Part shown: positions 46,018 through 55,578 of the stretch, piece by piece
How positions within the stretch are numbered: position 1 is the stretch's first letter
How the letters are laid out: each line of letters starts with the position of its first letter
NCBI GenBank assembly: GCA_903828675.1
Contig: CAIKND010000106.1
Location: 1-64,000 of the forward strand
Length of the DNA: 64,000 nt
Reading direction: 5' to 3'
Source of the DNA: an uncultured Acidobacteriaceae bacterium
GTDB taxonomy: Bacteria; Acidobacteriota; Terriglobia; Terriglobales; Acidobacteriaceae
Position numbers and translations under genes: made by a program
The notes under the pieces: model-generated
Seen by the model: only the letters and a program-made list of their open reading frames with translations
Told to the model about the DNA's origin: nothing
The model's database searches: none

Positions 46018-46045
46018 TTGACTGTTGGCCTGTTCCGAGTATCCT
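46018..46045 (+). promoter_or_regulatory. Promoter of TonB receptor 2 with long leader
   Basis: TTGACT (46018-46023), 16-nt spacer, TATCCT (46040-46045). Transcription from here would give a leader of about 140 nt before ATG 46191. The leader contains the hairpin GGGAC-TGTAAG-GTCCC and G/C-rich complementary segments. Confidence 0.55.
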
Positions 46046-46190
46046 GCTGGCAGAAGCTAATTATCCTCATATCGAGTGCCGGCGCAAGGGCGGACGTGCA
46101 GTTTCTGTTCTCGCTTGGGGGACTGTAAGGTCCCGTCCGGCTGGAAACCCCTGTGGAGAAGTTCTGAATAGAGTTCCGAGAGGAGACGCT

Positions 46191-49100
46191 ATGCGCCGCA
46201 TTTCAGTGTTTGTACTTCTGGTGGTACTGGCAGTCAGCGCCAGGGCGCAGTTCGATACAGCAACACTGCTTGGGACGGTGACCGACCCGAGTGGAGCGGT
46301 GATACCGAACTGCCAGGTAGCCTTGCACAACACTGCCACCGGGGCACTTGCCACGGTGAACACCGACGACCGGGGAGAGTACCGGTTTGTGGACGTGTCG
46401 ATCGGTCCTTATGAACTGAAAGTGACGGCGCAGGGCTTTCAACCGGCCGCGGCCAAACTCCAACTGACAGTGGGCGCTCGCCAGCGTGTGGATGTGGCAT
46501 TGCGGGTGGCTACGGCGGCAGCCTCCGTGACTGCGACGGCTGAGGCCACGCAGCTCGAGACCGAATCCAGCGAACGAGGGCAGGTGGTGAATGAGCGCGA
46601 GATTGCCGAGCTGCCGCTGAACGGGCGTCAATATTCGCAGTTGGTCGCGCTGACCGCGGGTGTGGTTCCCAGCCCCAACCAGCTAGGCACGGGCTACACG
46701 CAACGGGAAGGATCGTTCAATGTGAATGGCCTGCGCAGCGTGTTTAACAACTACCTGCTGGACGGGTTGGACAACAACCAATACGGCACCTCAAACCAGG
46801 GATTCTCCAACCAGGTGGTGCAGTTGTCGCCGGACGCAGTGGCCGAGTTTCAGGTGGTGACCAACAACATGAGCGCGGAGTACGGCCGCTCCGGGGGCGC
46901 CGCCATCAATGTAGTCACGCAATACGGCACTAACCGGTTTCACGGCCGGGCATGGGAGTTCCTGCGCAACACGAAGCTGGATGCCGCTGGCTTTTTCAAG
47001 CCGGATTACGGCGGCAAGCCGGCGCTGCACCAAAACCAATTCGGCGGCACCCTGGGCGGCCCGCTGAAGAGAGACAAGCTCTTTTTCTTCCTCGACTACG
47101 AGGGTTCCCGCCGGACCAGTTCCTTTACGGACACGGCTACACTACCCACGACGGCTCAGCGCGGCAACCCGGCCGGAGGCGCCGGCTTGCCCACGACGAA
47201 CTACCTGATTGACAACCCAGGCGTAGGGTCCGGCTACCTGCCGGTCTCCAACCCCTGCCCCTACGTCGGCCCGAACGGCGGTCCGCAAACAGTGGCCGCG
47301 AATGTGAACCCGTGTACTTCGCAACAGTTGTTTGGCATCGGCCTCGGCGCGGGCGGCCCTGCCCTGCAGGCCTATTATGGCGGCACACAGTACCTGAACC
47401 CGCCTTATGCGGCAGCGCCCGGGGTTCCCATCTCCGCGGTCATACCCTATGCCAAGGCGGTGCTTGCGCTGCTGCCGGCCACAACAAACAGCAACCAGAC
47501 CAACAACTACGTCGTCCTGCATCCAAACAGCTTCAACCGCGACAAGGGCGATATAAAGGTGGACTACGACCTGCGCAAGGGCCTGCGTCTTTTTTCCCGC
47601 TACTCACAAGCCCGGTTCGACGCCTTTGACCCCGGAACCATTGCCGGCCCGGCCGGCGAGGGCGGCGACGGCCACGTCTATGCCCCGGTGATTCAGATCG
47701 TGGGCGGCGCAACGTGGACCATCAATCCGAAATCCTTGCTGGAGGTCCGCTTCGGCTTCTCACGCATGAGGGCGGGCAAGACCCCCCCGCTGGCCGGCGG
47801 CCCCAGCATGTTGCAGCAGTTCGGCATCACCGGCCTGCCCACCGACCCGCAGTACACCGGCGGCATCACCTACGAGTACTTCGAAAGTGGCGGTATGACC
47901 AACCTGGGCCGCCTTTGGACCAGCCCCCAGTACCAGAACCCTACCGTCTGGAATCCCAAGGTGAGTTACACCCGGCTGCTGCCCGGCCACACTCTCAAGG
48001 CGGGGTTGGAGTACACCTTGCTCCACGTCGCGCAGCAGGACTTGCATCCTGTGATGGGCGGCGACGTCTACGGCGCGCAGATGAGCGGCTACGGCTATTA
48101 CAACGGCCTCTATTATGGCGTCAGCCCCTCCCTCTACGGCGGACATACCGCGCAGACCAACAAGATGTACGACTATGCCGACTTCCTGCTGGGATACCGA
48201 GCGGAAATCGGGCTCTCCAACTCTCCTATCGCAAACATCCGCGACTGGAGCTGGGGCGGCTATCTGCAGGACGACTGGAAGGTGAGCCACCGCCTGACGG
48301 TGAACCTGGGCCTGCGCTACGAGTACGCCACTCCCCTCTACGAAGCCAATAACCAGCTCTCCAACTTCAATCCCACCACCCAGGCCCTGGTGCTGGCGAG
48401 CTCCAGCAATCGCTATACGATCAATCCCAACAAGAAGGACTTCGGTCCCCGTTTGGGCGCGGCCTATAGTCTCTCCGGCAACACCGTGCTGCGCGGCGGC
48501 TTCGGCATCAGCTATTCGCACTGGAACCGCACCGGTTCGAGCTACCTTACCCAGAACGCGCCCTTCGGCATCAGCGCCGTGCGCCTGGCTTACCCCAGCC
48601 TGCCCACCTATCTCAACACCGAGGCGAGCTTCCCGGCCAATATGGTCAGCCCCACCAGCTACAACCCGCTCGAGGTGGCGCTCCAGTACATGCCGCCCAA
48701 CTCGCCTGACACGCAGGTACAGAGCTGGTTCTTCTCAGTGCAGCGCGACTTGGGTCACAGCCTGCTGGTCGACCTGGCCTACGTGGGCAACAGGGGCCTC
48801 AACGAGGTCATCATCAACGACATCAACCAGGCCTCGCCGCAACCGGCCACATGCACCATTGCCACGGAAAACGTCTCCGGCGCATGCATCACAAACTTCC
48901 AGAGCCGTGTCCCCATGCCCAACTTCACTTCGGTCCTTGGCACGTTGCCTCAGGGCAGCTCCAACTACCAGGGCTTGCAAGCCAAGGTGGAAAAACGCTT
49001 CAGCTCCGGACTCTACCTGCTTGACTCCTTCACCTGGTCCAAATCCATCGATATCGCAGCCCAGGCGCAGGACGGCAGCGGCGGCTGCGACAACTGCGGC

Positions 49101-49736
49101 AACTTCATTCCCTCCGTGCAGAACATCTACAACGTGAAGGCGGACCGCGGCATCTCCGCCAACAACCGCCCGCTCATCAACGTCACTTCCGTGGTCTGGA
49201 CGCTGCCCGTCGGCAAGGGTCAAAAGTTCCTGCCAAACCTCAATAAGGTTGGGAACGCAATCCTGGGCGGCTGGCAAATGACAGACATCTTCCAGGCCCG
49301 CAGCGGCGACCCGCTCACTTTTGCCTATAGCCCTGACGGCGACACGCAGGTCTCTCCGCTCATCACCATCAGCGGCCGCAACAACTACCGCCCCAACCAG
49401 ACCGGCCCGGCTATTGCTTCAAACAAGACCTACAAGGGCTATTTCAACACCGCCAATTTTGCCACGCCGCAACCCTATGCGCCCTTTGGCAATTCGCCCC
49501 GCAACGCGGTCCGCGGCTACGCCTTCTGGCAACTCGACACCGGCCTCACCAAGGACTTTCCCTTCACCGAGAAAGCCCACGTGCAGTTCCGCGCCGAAGC
49601 CTTCAACATCACCAACAAGACCAACTTCGGCGAGCCCAACACCCTCTACAACGGTGCCGGCAGCACCACATTCGGCGTCATCACCTCGACCCTTCCCGCC
49701 CGCGAATTACAAGTGGCGGCAAAGATCGTTTTCTAG
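46191..49736 (+). CDS. TonB-dependent receptor, carboxypeptidase-regulatory-like type (receptor 2)
   Basis: ATG 46191 with GAGGAG upstream starts a typical signal peptide (ISVFVLLVVLAVSARAQ); the same frame is open to 45891 but crosses the terminator and promoter. The 1181 residues hold a CarboxypepD_reg domain (about 20-105, LLGTVTDPSGAVIPNCQVAL), a plug (about 130-255; ELPLNGRQYSQLV, FNVNGLRSVFNNYLLDG, SAEYGRSGGAAINVV) and a barrel ending in ELQVAAKIVF with terminal Phe. It is an Oar-like receptor, with cargo unknown. It follows the S53 peptidase and has its own promoter. Confidence 0.92.
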   Translation: MRRISVFVLLVVLAVSARAQFDTATLLGTVTDPSGAVIPNCQVALHNTATGALATVNTDDRGEYRFVDVSIGPYELKVTAQGFQPAAAKLQLTVGARQRVDVALRVATAAASVTATAEATQLETESSERGQVVNEREIAELPLNGRQYSQLVALTAGVVPSPNQLGTGYTQREGSFNVNGLRSVFNNYLLDGLDNNQYGTSNQGFSNQVVQLSPDAVAEFQVVTNNMSAEYGRSGGAAINVVTQYGTNRFHGRAWEFLRNTKLDAAGFFKPDYGGKPALHQNQFGGTLGGPLKRDKLFFFLDYEGSRRTSSFTDTATLPTTAQRGNPAGGAGLPTTNYLIDNPGVGSGYLPVSNPCPYVGPNGGPQTVAANVNPCTSQQLFGIGLGAGGPALQAYYGGTQYLNPPYAAAPGVPISAVIPYAKAVLALLPATTNSNQTNNYVVLHPNSFNRDKGDIKVDYDLRKGLRLFSRYSQARFDAFDPGTIAGPAGEGGDGHVYAPVIQIVGGATWTINPKSLLEVRFGFSRMRAGKTPPLAGGPSMLQQFGITGLPTDPQYTGGITYEYFESGGMTNLGRLWTSPQYQNPTVWNPKVSYTRLLPGHTLKAGLEYTLLHVAQQDLHPVMGGDVYGAQMSGYGYYNGLYYGVSPSLYGGHTAQTNKMYDYADFLLGYRAEIGLSNSPIANIRDWSWGGYLQDDWKVSHRLTVNLGLRYEYATPLYEANNQLSNFNPTTQALVLASSSNRYTINPNKKDFGPRLGAAYSLSGNTVLRGGFGISYSHWNRTGSSYLTQNAPFGISAVRLAYPSLPTYLNTEASFPANMVSPTSYNPLEVALQYMPPNSPDTQVQSWFFSVQRDLGHSLLVDLAYVGNRGLNEVIINDINQASPQPATCTIATENVSGACITNFQSRVPMPNFTSVLGTLPQGSSNYQGLQAKVEKRFSSGLYLLDSFTWSKSIDIAAQAQDGSGGCDNCGNFIPSVQNIYNVKADRGISANNRPLINVTSVVWTLPVGKGQKFLPNLNKVGNAILGGWQMTDIFQARSGDPLTFAYSPDGDTQVSPLITISGRNNYRPNQTGPAIASNKTYKGYFNTANFATPQPYAPFGNSPRNAVRGYAFWQLDTGLTKDFPFTEKAHVQFRAEAFNITNKTNFGEPNTLYNGAGSTTFGVITSTLPARELQVAAKIVF

Positions 49737-49772
49737 CTGGGTCCTGGAGTTATAGCGAGGCATACAACCGAG

Positions 49773-49806
49773 CGCGGCGGATTCTTCTTCTGAAGAATCC
49801 GCCGCG
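49773..49806. terminator. Terminator after TonB receptor 2
   Basis: A perfect 15-bp stem CGCGGCGGATTCTTC / GAAGAATCCGCCGCG encloses a 4-nt loop TTCT. It lies between the convergent stops of receptor 2 (49736) and the CehA-like gene (49987). Confidence 0.85.
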
Positions 49807-49986
49807 TTCGGTTAGCGCTACAGTGTCATTCACTCGGCGAACGTAGTCTGTTTTCAGCCGCGCTGTGGATTATCGGGGGCAGGTGTCTTCAGGAACATGA
49901 ATACCACGGCCTAATGAATAGCCTTTAGAGCTGGGCCTTTTCCCCTTGCATTTAAGGAGGCTTTGGGCCCAATCCAATCCACCTAA

Positions 49987-51474
49987 TCAGTCGGCAAAAT
50001 TCACATAGATTGGGCTGCTCATCAACAGCAAGCCGCCCTTGGCGTCGCGCACCTCGACGCGCAGCCAATGGCGGCCCGCGCCAACAGTGACCTTGGCCTC
50101 CACCGGAGCGCCCGCGCTGTCTACAGTCATCGGCGGCGCAGCGGCAACCTCCTCGCCATCCAGCAGCAGGTGAACCAGCGAACCCGCGCATCCAACGGTA
50201 TGAATCCGCACGCGAATCTCCGCTCCAGCGGCGGCATGGAGCGTTTCTCCCATGCGCGCTTGGACCCCGCCGGACTCGGCCTCGAAATCCACCACCTTGT
50301 CGTGCGAAGCAGTCAGGTCAACAAACGTGCGCCCCCTGCGAATGCCGCCGAGAATGGCGGAAACGGAGAGTTCGTCCGCCTCAACAACCGTTGTCGGCCA
50401 TCCAATAGACCCCTTCGGCCCCGGCGGGTTCATCGCGTTGTGGCTGTCGCTGCCGCCGACCGCGGCCAGCCGATGGCCCTCGCGCAGTTGCGCATCCCAG
50501 AACTTTGCGCTGGATAGCATGAACGGGCCGCCGTTGATGACCTCGACAGCAGTAAAGAGGCTTATGTCCTCGTCCGGCGGTGGATCCCACTTGCATCCCA
50601 TGCAGATCTCGCCATCCGGCGACAGCGCGTGATTGACGGATGCAATGCCGCCCTTTGCCGCCACGTCGCGCAGCACGCTGTTCAAGTCGAGGCCGCCCTG
50701 GGTCACGCGCCAATCTACAAACTGGGTCACGCCAAAGATGTTGAAGTGCCCGTGGAAGGTGGTGATCTCACGAGCCGGTATCAGCAGCACGCGGTCGAAG
50801 TAGGGCTGCAACTCGCGCTCCGCGTCATATTGAGAATCGGCGTTGTGGTCGGCGATGGCGATAAAGTCGAGTCCGCGTGCAGCCGCCGTCTGCGCGTTCA
50901 CAAAGACCGGACACGCGACCATCGCACCGCTCTGGCTGGGGCAGCGCCCGTCGCTGTGCCCGCTGTGCATATGCAGATCGCCGCGATACCAACGCGTGCC
51001 CTTCGCTAGCGGTTGCTCCGCGAAGCTCGCATCCTCGGCGCGGTCGTTGAAGCGAATCTCGGCCCGGTAATGGGAGACAACGTGCGCGCGCATATTCGGC
51101 ACCGCGATCAGCAGATGCCAAGTGCCCGCGGGAATTGCACCGGGCAAATACGAGGGGGTGGCGTCGTTCTCGCCGATGGTGAAGTGGCTCTTGTTGCCGC
51201 CGCTCTCTCCGCGAAAGCGTTCCGGATCGGCGATGCCCAGATCGAGCGTTGCATGCTGCTCCGCGCCCGTGTAGTGGAAGTCGACACTGATGCGATGCGT
51301 CCCGGCGGGCACATTGAAGGGAATCTCAAAATGCGTCTTGTTCTGTGCGCCTGTGACATCACCGGTGAGTACGATGCCTGCCGGCGGACTCTGCGCCTGT
51401 CCTTGAGCCGTCCTGATCGGGATCGCGAACATCAGGAACATCAGGCTGGCTGCTGCTGTCCATTGCTTCTTCAT
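49987..51474 (-). CDS. Exported CehA/McbA-type PHP-fold metallohydrolase
   Basis: The 495-residue protein has a signal peptide (AASLMFLMFAIPIRTAQGQ), an N-terminal beta sandwich (about 35-155) and a PHP-like metallohydrolase domain with GDLHMHSGHSDG (near 167-177), AIADHN, SVNHALSP and GGSDSHN, all probable metal ligands. A C-terminal beta-sandwich (about 400-495) follows. CehA/McbA relatives hydrolyse carbamate insecticides, but most members have unknown natural substrates. It is 172 nt downstream of the GH2 gene on the same strand and may belong to that operon. Confidence 0.88.
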   Translation of the reverse strand: MKKQWTAAASLMFLMFAIPIRTAQGQAQSPPAGIVLTGDVTGAQNKTHFEIPFNVPAGTHRISVDFHYTGAEQHATLDLGIADPERFRGESGGNKSHFTIGENDATPSYLPGAIPAGTWHLLIAVPNMRAHVVSHYRAEIRFNDRAEDASFAEQPLAKGTRWYRGDLHMHSGHSDGRCPSQSGAMVACPVFVNAQTAAARGLDFIAIADHNADSQYDAERELQPYFDRVLLIPAREITTFHGHFNIFGVTQFVDWRVTQGGLDLNSVLRDVAAKGGIASVNHALSPDGEICMGCKWDPPPDEDISLFTAVEVINGGPFMLSSAKFWDAQLREGHRLAAVGGSDSHNAMNPPGPKGSIGWPTTVVEADELSVSAILGGIRRGRTFVDLTASHDKVVDFEAESGGVQARMGETLHAAAGAEIRVRIHTVGCAGSLVHLLLDGEEVAAAPPMTVDSAGAPVEAKVTVGAGRHWLRVEVRDAKGGLLLMSSPIYVNFAD

Positions 51475-51646
51475 CGCCGCGAAAACTCCTCGCTCATTCT
51501 ACTCAGCTTCGAATGCGAGCAGCAGATGCCGTGAACAATTGCCGTGAGTTGCGGGCGCGATGTGCCAGCCGCCATGCCTCCGGTGATAATCTGCCGTCGA
51601 AGCGCGCCCACGGTTATCCTCATGGGCGCGCTTGAGACCGGCTTCG

Positions 51647-54229
51647 CTACTGCAATTCAGCGTTCGGCTGCGCGGCGTTGGCGTCGATTGTCAACGAGCC
51701 ACTGCTGAGGGCGGAGCTTTTGACGGTCAGGTTGATGGGGCCAGCCTGTCGCGACGCGCGAATCACGACTTGCGCGCGCCCCTGGTAGAGCTTGCGTCGA
51801 TCGCTGGAATAGGAATCAGGATCCTGCCCGTCTCCGTTGCCCACGGCAGCAATCACACCAGGACCGCTGATCTCGAACTGGACCTCCTGACTCGCGTGCT
51901 GATCGGGCTGGCCGTGCGCATCCACGGCCTCGACGGTGACGAACGAAAGGTCCTCGCCGTCCGCCTGGAGCACTGTTCGATCCGCCGTGACGCGTAGCCT
52001 GGCCGCTTCTGCCGCCGTTGTAAGCACGCTCACCGCAACCACGCGATCACCGCGCAGGCCCACTGCCTTCAGCGTGCCTGGTGCATAGGGCACGGAGAAC
52101 ACCGCCTTGAACTCCTGCTCGCGGCCAGTGGGTTTTTCACCAATGAGCTTGTCATTCAGGAAGAGCCGCACCTTTTCCGCTCCAGAGTAGACCTCCACTT
52201 CGAGTCCTTTACCTTCCTGTCCTGGCCAACTCCAACTGGGAAGGGTGGGATAAGTAGCCCACATGATCGCGATGATCTTTTTGCCTTCAGGGTCGGGCAA
52301 CCGCACGGTGGCATAAACTCGGTCGCCGCCGTTCCAGATGATGTCGCGATAGTAAGACTGCGGCTTGCGGAAGCCGGTGAGATCGAGATCGCCGCAGACA
52401 GCCGCGTGCCACGGGTAGGGATGAAAGAAGACTTCCATCATTGCCTTGGCGTTGGGATCGGAGTTGTTTTTGGCCAAGTCGGCCATGACGTCCTTCCCGT
52501 CAGCCATTCCAGCGAAGAGCTGGTCGACCATGGCGGTGTCCGACATCATACCCGACATCCCCTCGGCCATCTTTGCCTGCTGCGGAGTGCCGTATTGCCA
52601 GGCGCCAATGCCGGATTCGCCAAGGTAGTCCATCGCGGTCCAGGTAAGGTCGCCGAGAATATACGGATTGTCGTGCGAGACCTGCCACAGCGGAAAGGCC
52701 TTCGCCGGCCACGACTCGGTTGTGAGCATCATGCGCGCGGGTAACTGCTCGTGGTCCTTCTGATAGGTGGGAAGGATGTTGTAGTTGTAGCCGGTGATGT
52801 CGAGTTGCGAGAACACCGCCTGCGCGTTGGGCTTGGTCGTTGAGCCTGGAAACGCGAGAGTGAGCGGGCGCGTGCTGTCGAGCGCACGCACCTGGTCAGC
52901 AATCTGCTTGCCGAGCGCGGCGCCACGATCCACTTCGAGCTCGGGAATCTCATTTCCTATTCCCCAGATCACAATCGATGGATGATTGCGGTCTCTCAGC
53001 ACCATCGACGAAACATCCTGCTTCCACCACTCATCAAAGTCGCTGCCGTAATCGAACTTCACCTTGTGGGCCTTCCACACGTCGAACGGCTCATCGAGAA
53101 CCAGCAGGCCGAGGCGGTCGCATGCGTCCAAAAACGCAGACGACGGCGGATTGTGCGCCGTGCGCACCGCATTCATGCCCGCGGCTTTCAGCAGTTCTAC
53201 CCTGCGCTCTTCCGCGCGATCAAAGGCGGCAGCGCCGAGAGGCCCGTTATCGTGATGAACGCTGCCACCGGTCAGTTTGACGGGCTTGCCGTTGAGCAGC
53301 AGCCCTTTCTCTGCCGACCACGCAAGCGAGCGAATGCCGAACGGCGTGACTACCTGGTCAATAATCTTTCCGTCTTTGCGAACCGTGGAGACGGCGCGGT
53401 ACATTGTGGGCGACTCCGGCGACCAGAGCGCGGGATGCGAAACGGTGATCCCTTGCGCTGCGTCGTCTTCCTGGCCCGGCGCAACGCTCAACTTGGATTG
53501 CGAGCTGCCAATTTTGCGCCCGGTATTGTCGAGTAGCGCGGTCTCGATCGTCACCCCCGCAGTATCGGAGGACTCATTTGCCACCCTTGTGCGGATTGAG
53601 ACCTTGGCCAAGGTGCTGTTTGCTTCCGGAGCGGTAACAAAGACTCCCCAATGCGCCACGTGCGTGGTATTCGTGACCACGACGCGAACATGCCTGTAGA
53701 TGCCTGAGCCGCTGTACCAACGGCTGTTCGGCAGGGCCGAGTTATCCACGCGCACAGCGAGCACATTTGCGCCTGAAAAATCAAGTTCCGGGGTGAGGTC
53801 GAAGGTGAACGCCGTATAACCGTAAGGGTGCGCTCCCAACTTGTGCCCGTTTAGATACACGGTGGCATCGCGGTAGACCCCATCGAATTCAACGCTCACG
53901 CGCTTCCCTTTCCAATTGGCAGGGGCGTGGAATGTCTTGCGATACCAACCGATACCACCGGGGAAGAACCCTCCGCCAGCGCCGCTCGCGCTATCCTTGT
54001 CGGGCTTGTTCTCGATGCTCCAGTCGTGGGGTAGAACGACTGCGCGCCAGGACACATCGGAAAACGAAGGGGTCTCCGCTCCGCTCGGATCGCCGAGGAA
54101 GAACTTCCATCCGGCATCGGCCGCGAGCTGTTGCCTGGGTAAGTTGGTGTTGGCGGCGCGCATCGAGGCGGGCACAAAGCACGCCAGCGCGGCCGCGAGA
54201 ACGATCAGGGATCGAGACTGAAGCTTCAT
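51647..54229 (-). CDS. Exported GH2-family glycosidase (beta-galactosidase-like)
   Basis: The 860-residue protein has a signal peptide (LIVLAAALACFVPASMRA), a jelly-roll sugar-binding domain (about 35-200; VVLPHDWSIE, YRKTFHAP, DGVYRDATVYLNG), an Ig-like domain (about 205-305), and a TIM barrel (from about 310) with SVHHDNGPLG, RTAHNPPS, acid/base Glu in WGIGNEIPE (near 427) and the nucleophile Glu in LTTESWP (near 505). DUF4982-like and Ig-like domains end the protein. It probably hydrolyses beta-galactosides in the periplasm. The ATG overlaps the TetR stop (ATGA, 54226-54229), so it is coupled to that regulator. Confidence 0.93.
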   Translation of the reverse strand: MKLQSRSLIVLAAALACFVPASMRAANTNLPRQQLAADAGWKFFLGDPSGAETPSFSDVSWRAVVLPHDWSIENKPDKDSASGAGGGFFPGGIGWYRKTFHAPANWKGKRVSVEFDGVYRDATVYLNGHKLGAHPYGYTAFTFDLTPELDFSGANVLAVRVDNSALPNSRWYSGSGIYRHVRVVVTNTTHVAHWGVFVTAPEANSTLAKVSIRTRVANESSDTAGVTIETALLDNTGRKIGSSQSKLSVAPGQEDDAAQGITVSHPALWSPESPTMYRAVSTVRKDGKIIDQVVTPFGIRSLAWSAEKGLLLNGKPVKLTGGSVHHDNGPLGAAAFDRAEERRVELLKAAGMNAVRTAHNPPSSAFLDACDRLGLLVLDEPFDVWKAHKVKFDYGSDFDEWWKQDVSSMVLRDRNHPSIVIWGIGNEIPELEVDRGAALGKQIADQVRALDSTRPLTLAFPGSTTKPNAQAVFSQLDITGYNYNILPTYQKDHEQLPARMMLTTESWPAKAFPLWQVSHDNPYILGDLTWTAMDYLGESGIGAWQYGTPQQAKMAEGMSGMMSDTAMVDQLFAGMADGKDVMADLAKNNSDPNAKAMMEVFFHPYPWHAAVCGDLDLTGFRKPQSYYRDIIWNGGDRVYATVRLPDPEGKKIIAIMWATYPTLPSWSWPGQEGKGLEVEVYSGAEKVRLFLNDKLIGEKPTGREQEFKAVFSVPYAPGTLKAVGLRGDRVVAVSVLTTAAEAARLRVTADRTVLQADGEDLSFVTVEAVDAHGQPDQHASQEVQFEISGPGVIAAVGNGDGQDPDSYSSDRRKLYQGRAQVVIRASRQAGPINLTVKSSALSSGSLTIDANAAQPNAELQ

Positions 54230-54951
54230 GAGGACCTCTTTCTGGATGGACTTTTGGGAGTTTTCTGTTTTTGGGGATGTGGGCGGGCCGGAGCTTCCGG
54301 AACTCGCAAGCCCAGCAGGAGCACGCGGATGGTCTCGCGGAACAAGCGATCGATGGGTTTTCCGTATTCCGCCTCGACCTTTTTCCCCAGGGAAGCGAGG
54401 CGGCGCTGGGCTCCGATCACAGCGTTGATAACGGCGTGCATCGTCAGGTCGGGGTCAAGATCGGGACGGAGTGAGCCTTCTGCGATGCCTTCGCGGATCA
54501 AATTGGTGAAAACCAGAAACCCTTCTGGGTTGATTTGCGATTCCAGGGTTATGAGCCGTTCGGCCGGCCAGTCGTGCGCATAGATCGCGTCAAATTGCGC
54601 CATGAACCGGACCTCCAACTGGTTGGTCGCCAGTTCATCGGCCATGAAGTCCAACAGGGCGGTTAGCCGGGCGAGAGCGCTGGGTGCAGCATCCACCCTC
54701 AGCTTCGCGCGGCGACTGGCCTCTTGCATCGACTCGCTCAGGAGCGCCCAGACGATGTCGTCCTTGTTGGCGAAATACTGATAAATCGTCGAAGGCTGGA
54801 CGCCGCTGGCCGAGGTGATCTCGGCCATGGTGACCCGATCGATTCCGCGCTCATCAAACAGTTTTCTGGCACCATCGAGGATCCGACGGTGTTGTCGCTC
54901 GCGGTGAGCATGGTAAAGGTTTGGCTGTTTATCTGTCGTCTTCCGAGTCAT
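54226..54951 (-). CDS. TetR-family transcriptional regulator
   Basis: The 241-residue protein has an N-terminal TetR HTH (about 15-65; RRILDGARKLFDERGIDRVTMAEI, GVQPSTIYQYFANKDDIVWAL). The rest is helical, with a basic Pro/Lys-rich tail (RPHPQKQKTPKSPSRKRSS). The stop overlaps the start of the GH2 gene. An 8-bp inverted repeat, AATTCGAA-N7-TTCGAATT, lies 33 nt upstream of the start and is the probable autoregulatory operator. Confidence 0.92.
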   Translation of the reverse strand: MTRKTTDKQPNLYHAHRERQHRRILDGARKLFDERGIDRVTMAEITSASGVQPSTIYQYFANKDDIVWALLSESMQEASRRAKLRVDAAPSALARLTALLDFMADELATNQLEVRFMAQFDAIYAHDWPAERLITLESQINPEGFLVFTNLIREGIAEGSLRPDLDPDLTMHAVINAVIGAQRRLASLGKKVEAEYGKPIDRLFRETIRVLLLGLRVPEAPARPHPQKQKTPKSPSRKRSS

Positions 54952-55578
54952 GCGTCGACGCTTCAGTTCGTAATGATAGATCGAATTCGAACTAGTATTT
55001 CGAATTTATACACGCAAACGACTGCTGAGGTCAAAAGAAATAAACCCCTGGATGTGGTAATTACAAGCCGGCCCCTGTTGAAAAGATCTGCCTACTTAGA
55101 GGGTGACGATTCGCCTGCGCCCTCGCCCTGCGCTACCGGGGGGCTGCGTTCGTCCTCGGCGGAGTACTTGGCCAGTCGGGAAACAGTCGCGGAAGTAGCA
55201 ATGGCCAAAGTGCTACCCAGGAGGTCTTTTAGAAAGCAGCTATAGGGCAGTGGAAGCACGAGAGGCGCAAGAGTTGGTCATACAGGGCCTATTGTGGAAG
55301 GAGTTGACTTCAGCACAAAAAACGGGAGAGAAAGAAGATGCCATCCGAGTAGATCATTGATTCTAATCTAAATATGGTAGGCACGACTGGATTAGTAACT
55401 AACTGCAAGATGTTTATTTTCAAAGGAATAATACATTGCCAGTCATACGTACCCCCAAATATACCCCCTATCAAGCAGGGCTTGGTGCTTTTTGTCCCAG
55501 ATCAGGCCCGAATCCCCTCCAGCGCGACGGTGTGCTCCAGGGGTACGAAATCTCCCGGCGCAGGTAGAGGAAATCCGG
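54952..55578. other. Intergenic region, start of the accessory island
   Basis: The 627 nt hold the TetR operator (54984-55006), an otherwise uneventful stretch that is more AT-rich than the core (55250-55450), and a pair of TACCCCC heptamers (55450-55456 and 55462-55468). No gene was supported. The change of gene content on its right suggests the island boundary lies here, but no duplicated attachment site was found. Confidence 0.4.
54984..55006. promoter_or_regulatory. Putative TetR operator
   Basis: AATTCGAA (54984-54991), 7-nt spacer CTAGTAT, TTCGAATT (54999-55006). The left half overlaps a second palindrome TCGAATTCGA (54981-54990). Position just upstream of the TetR start and symmetry fit a TetR-dimer site. 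Confidence 0.65.
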
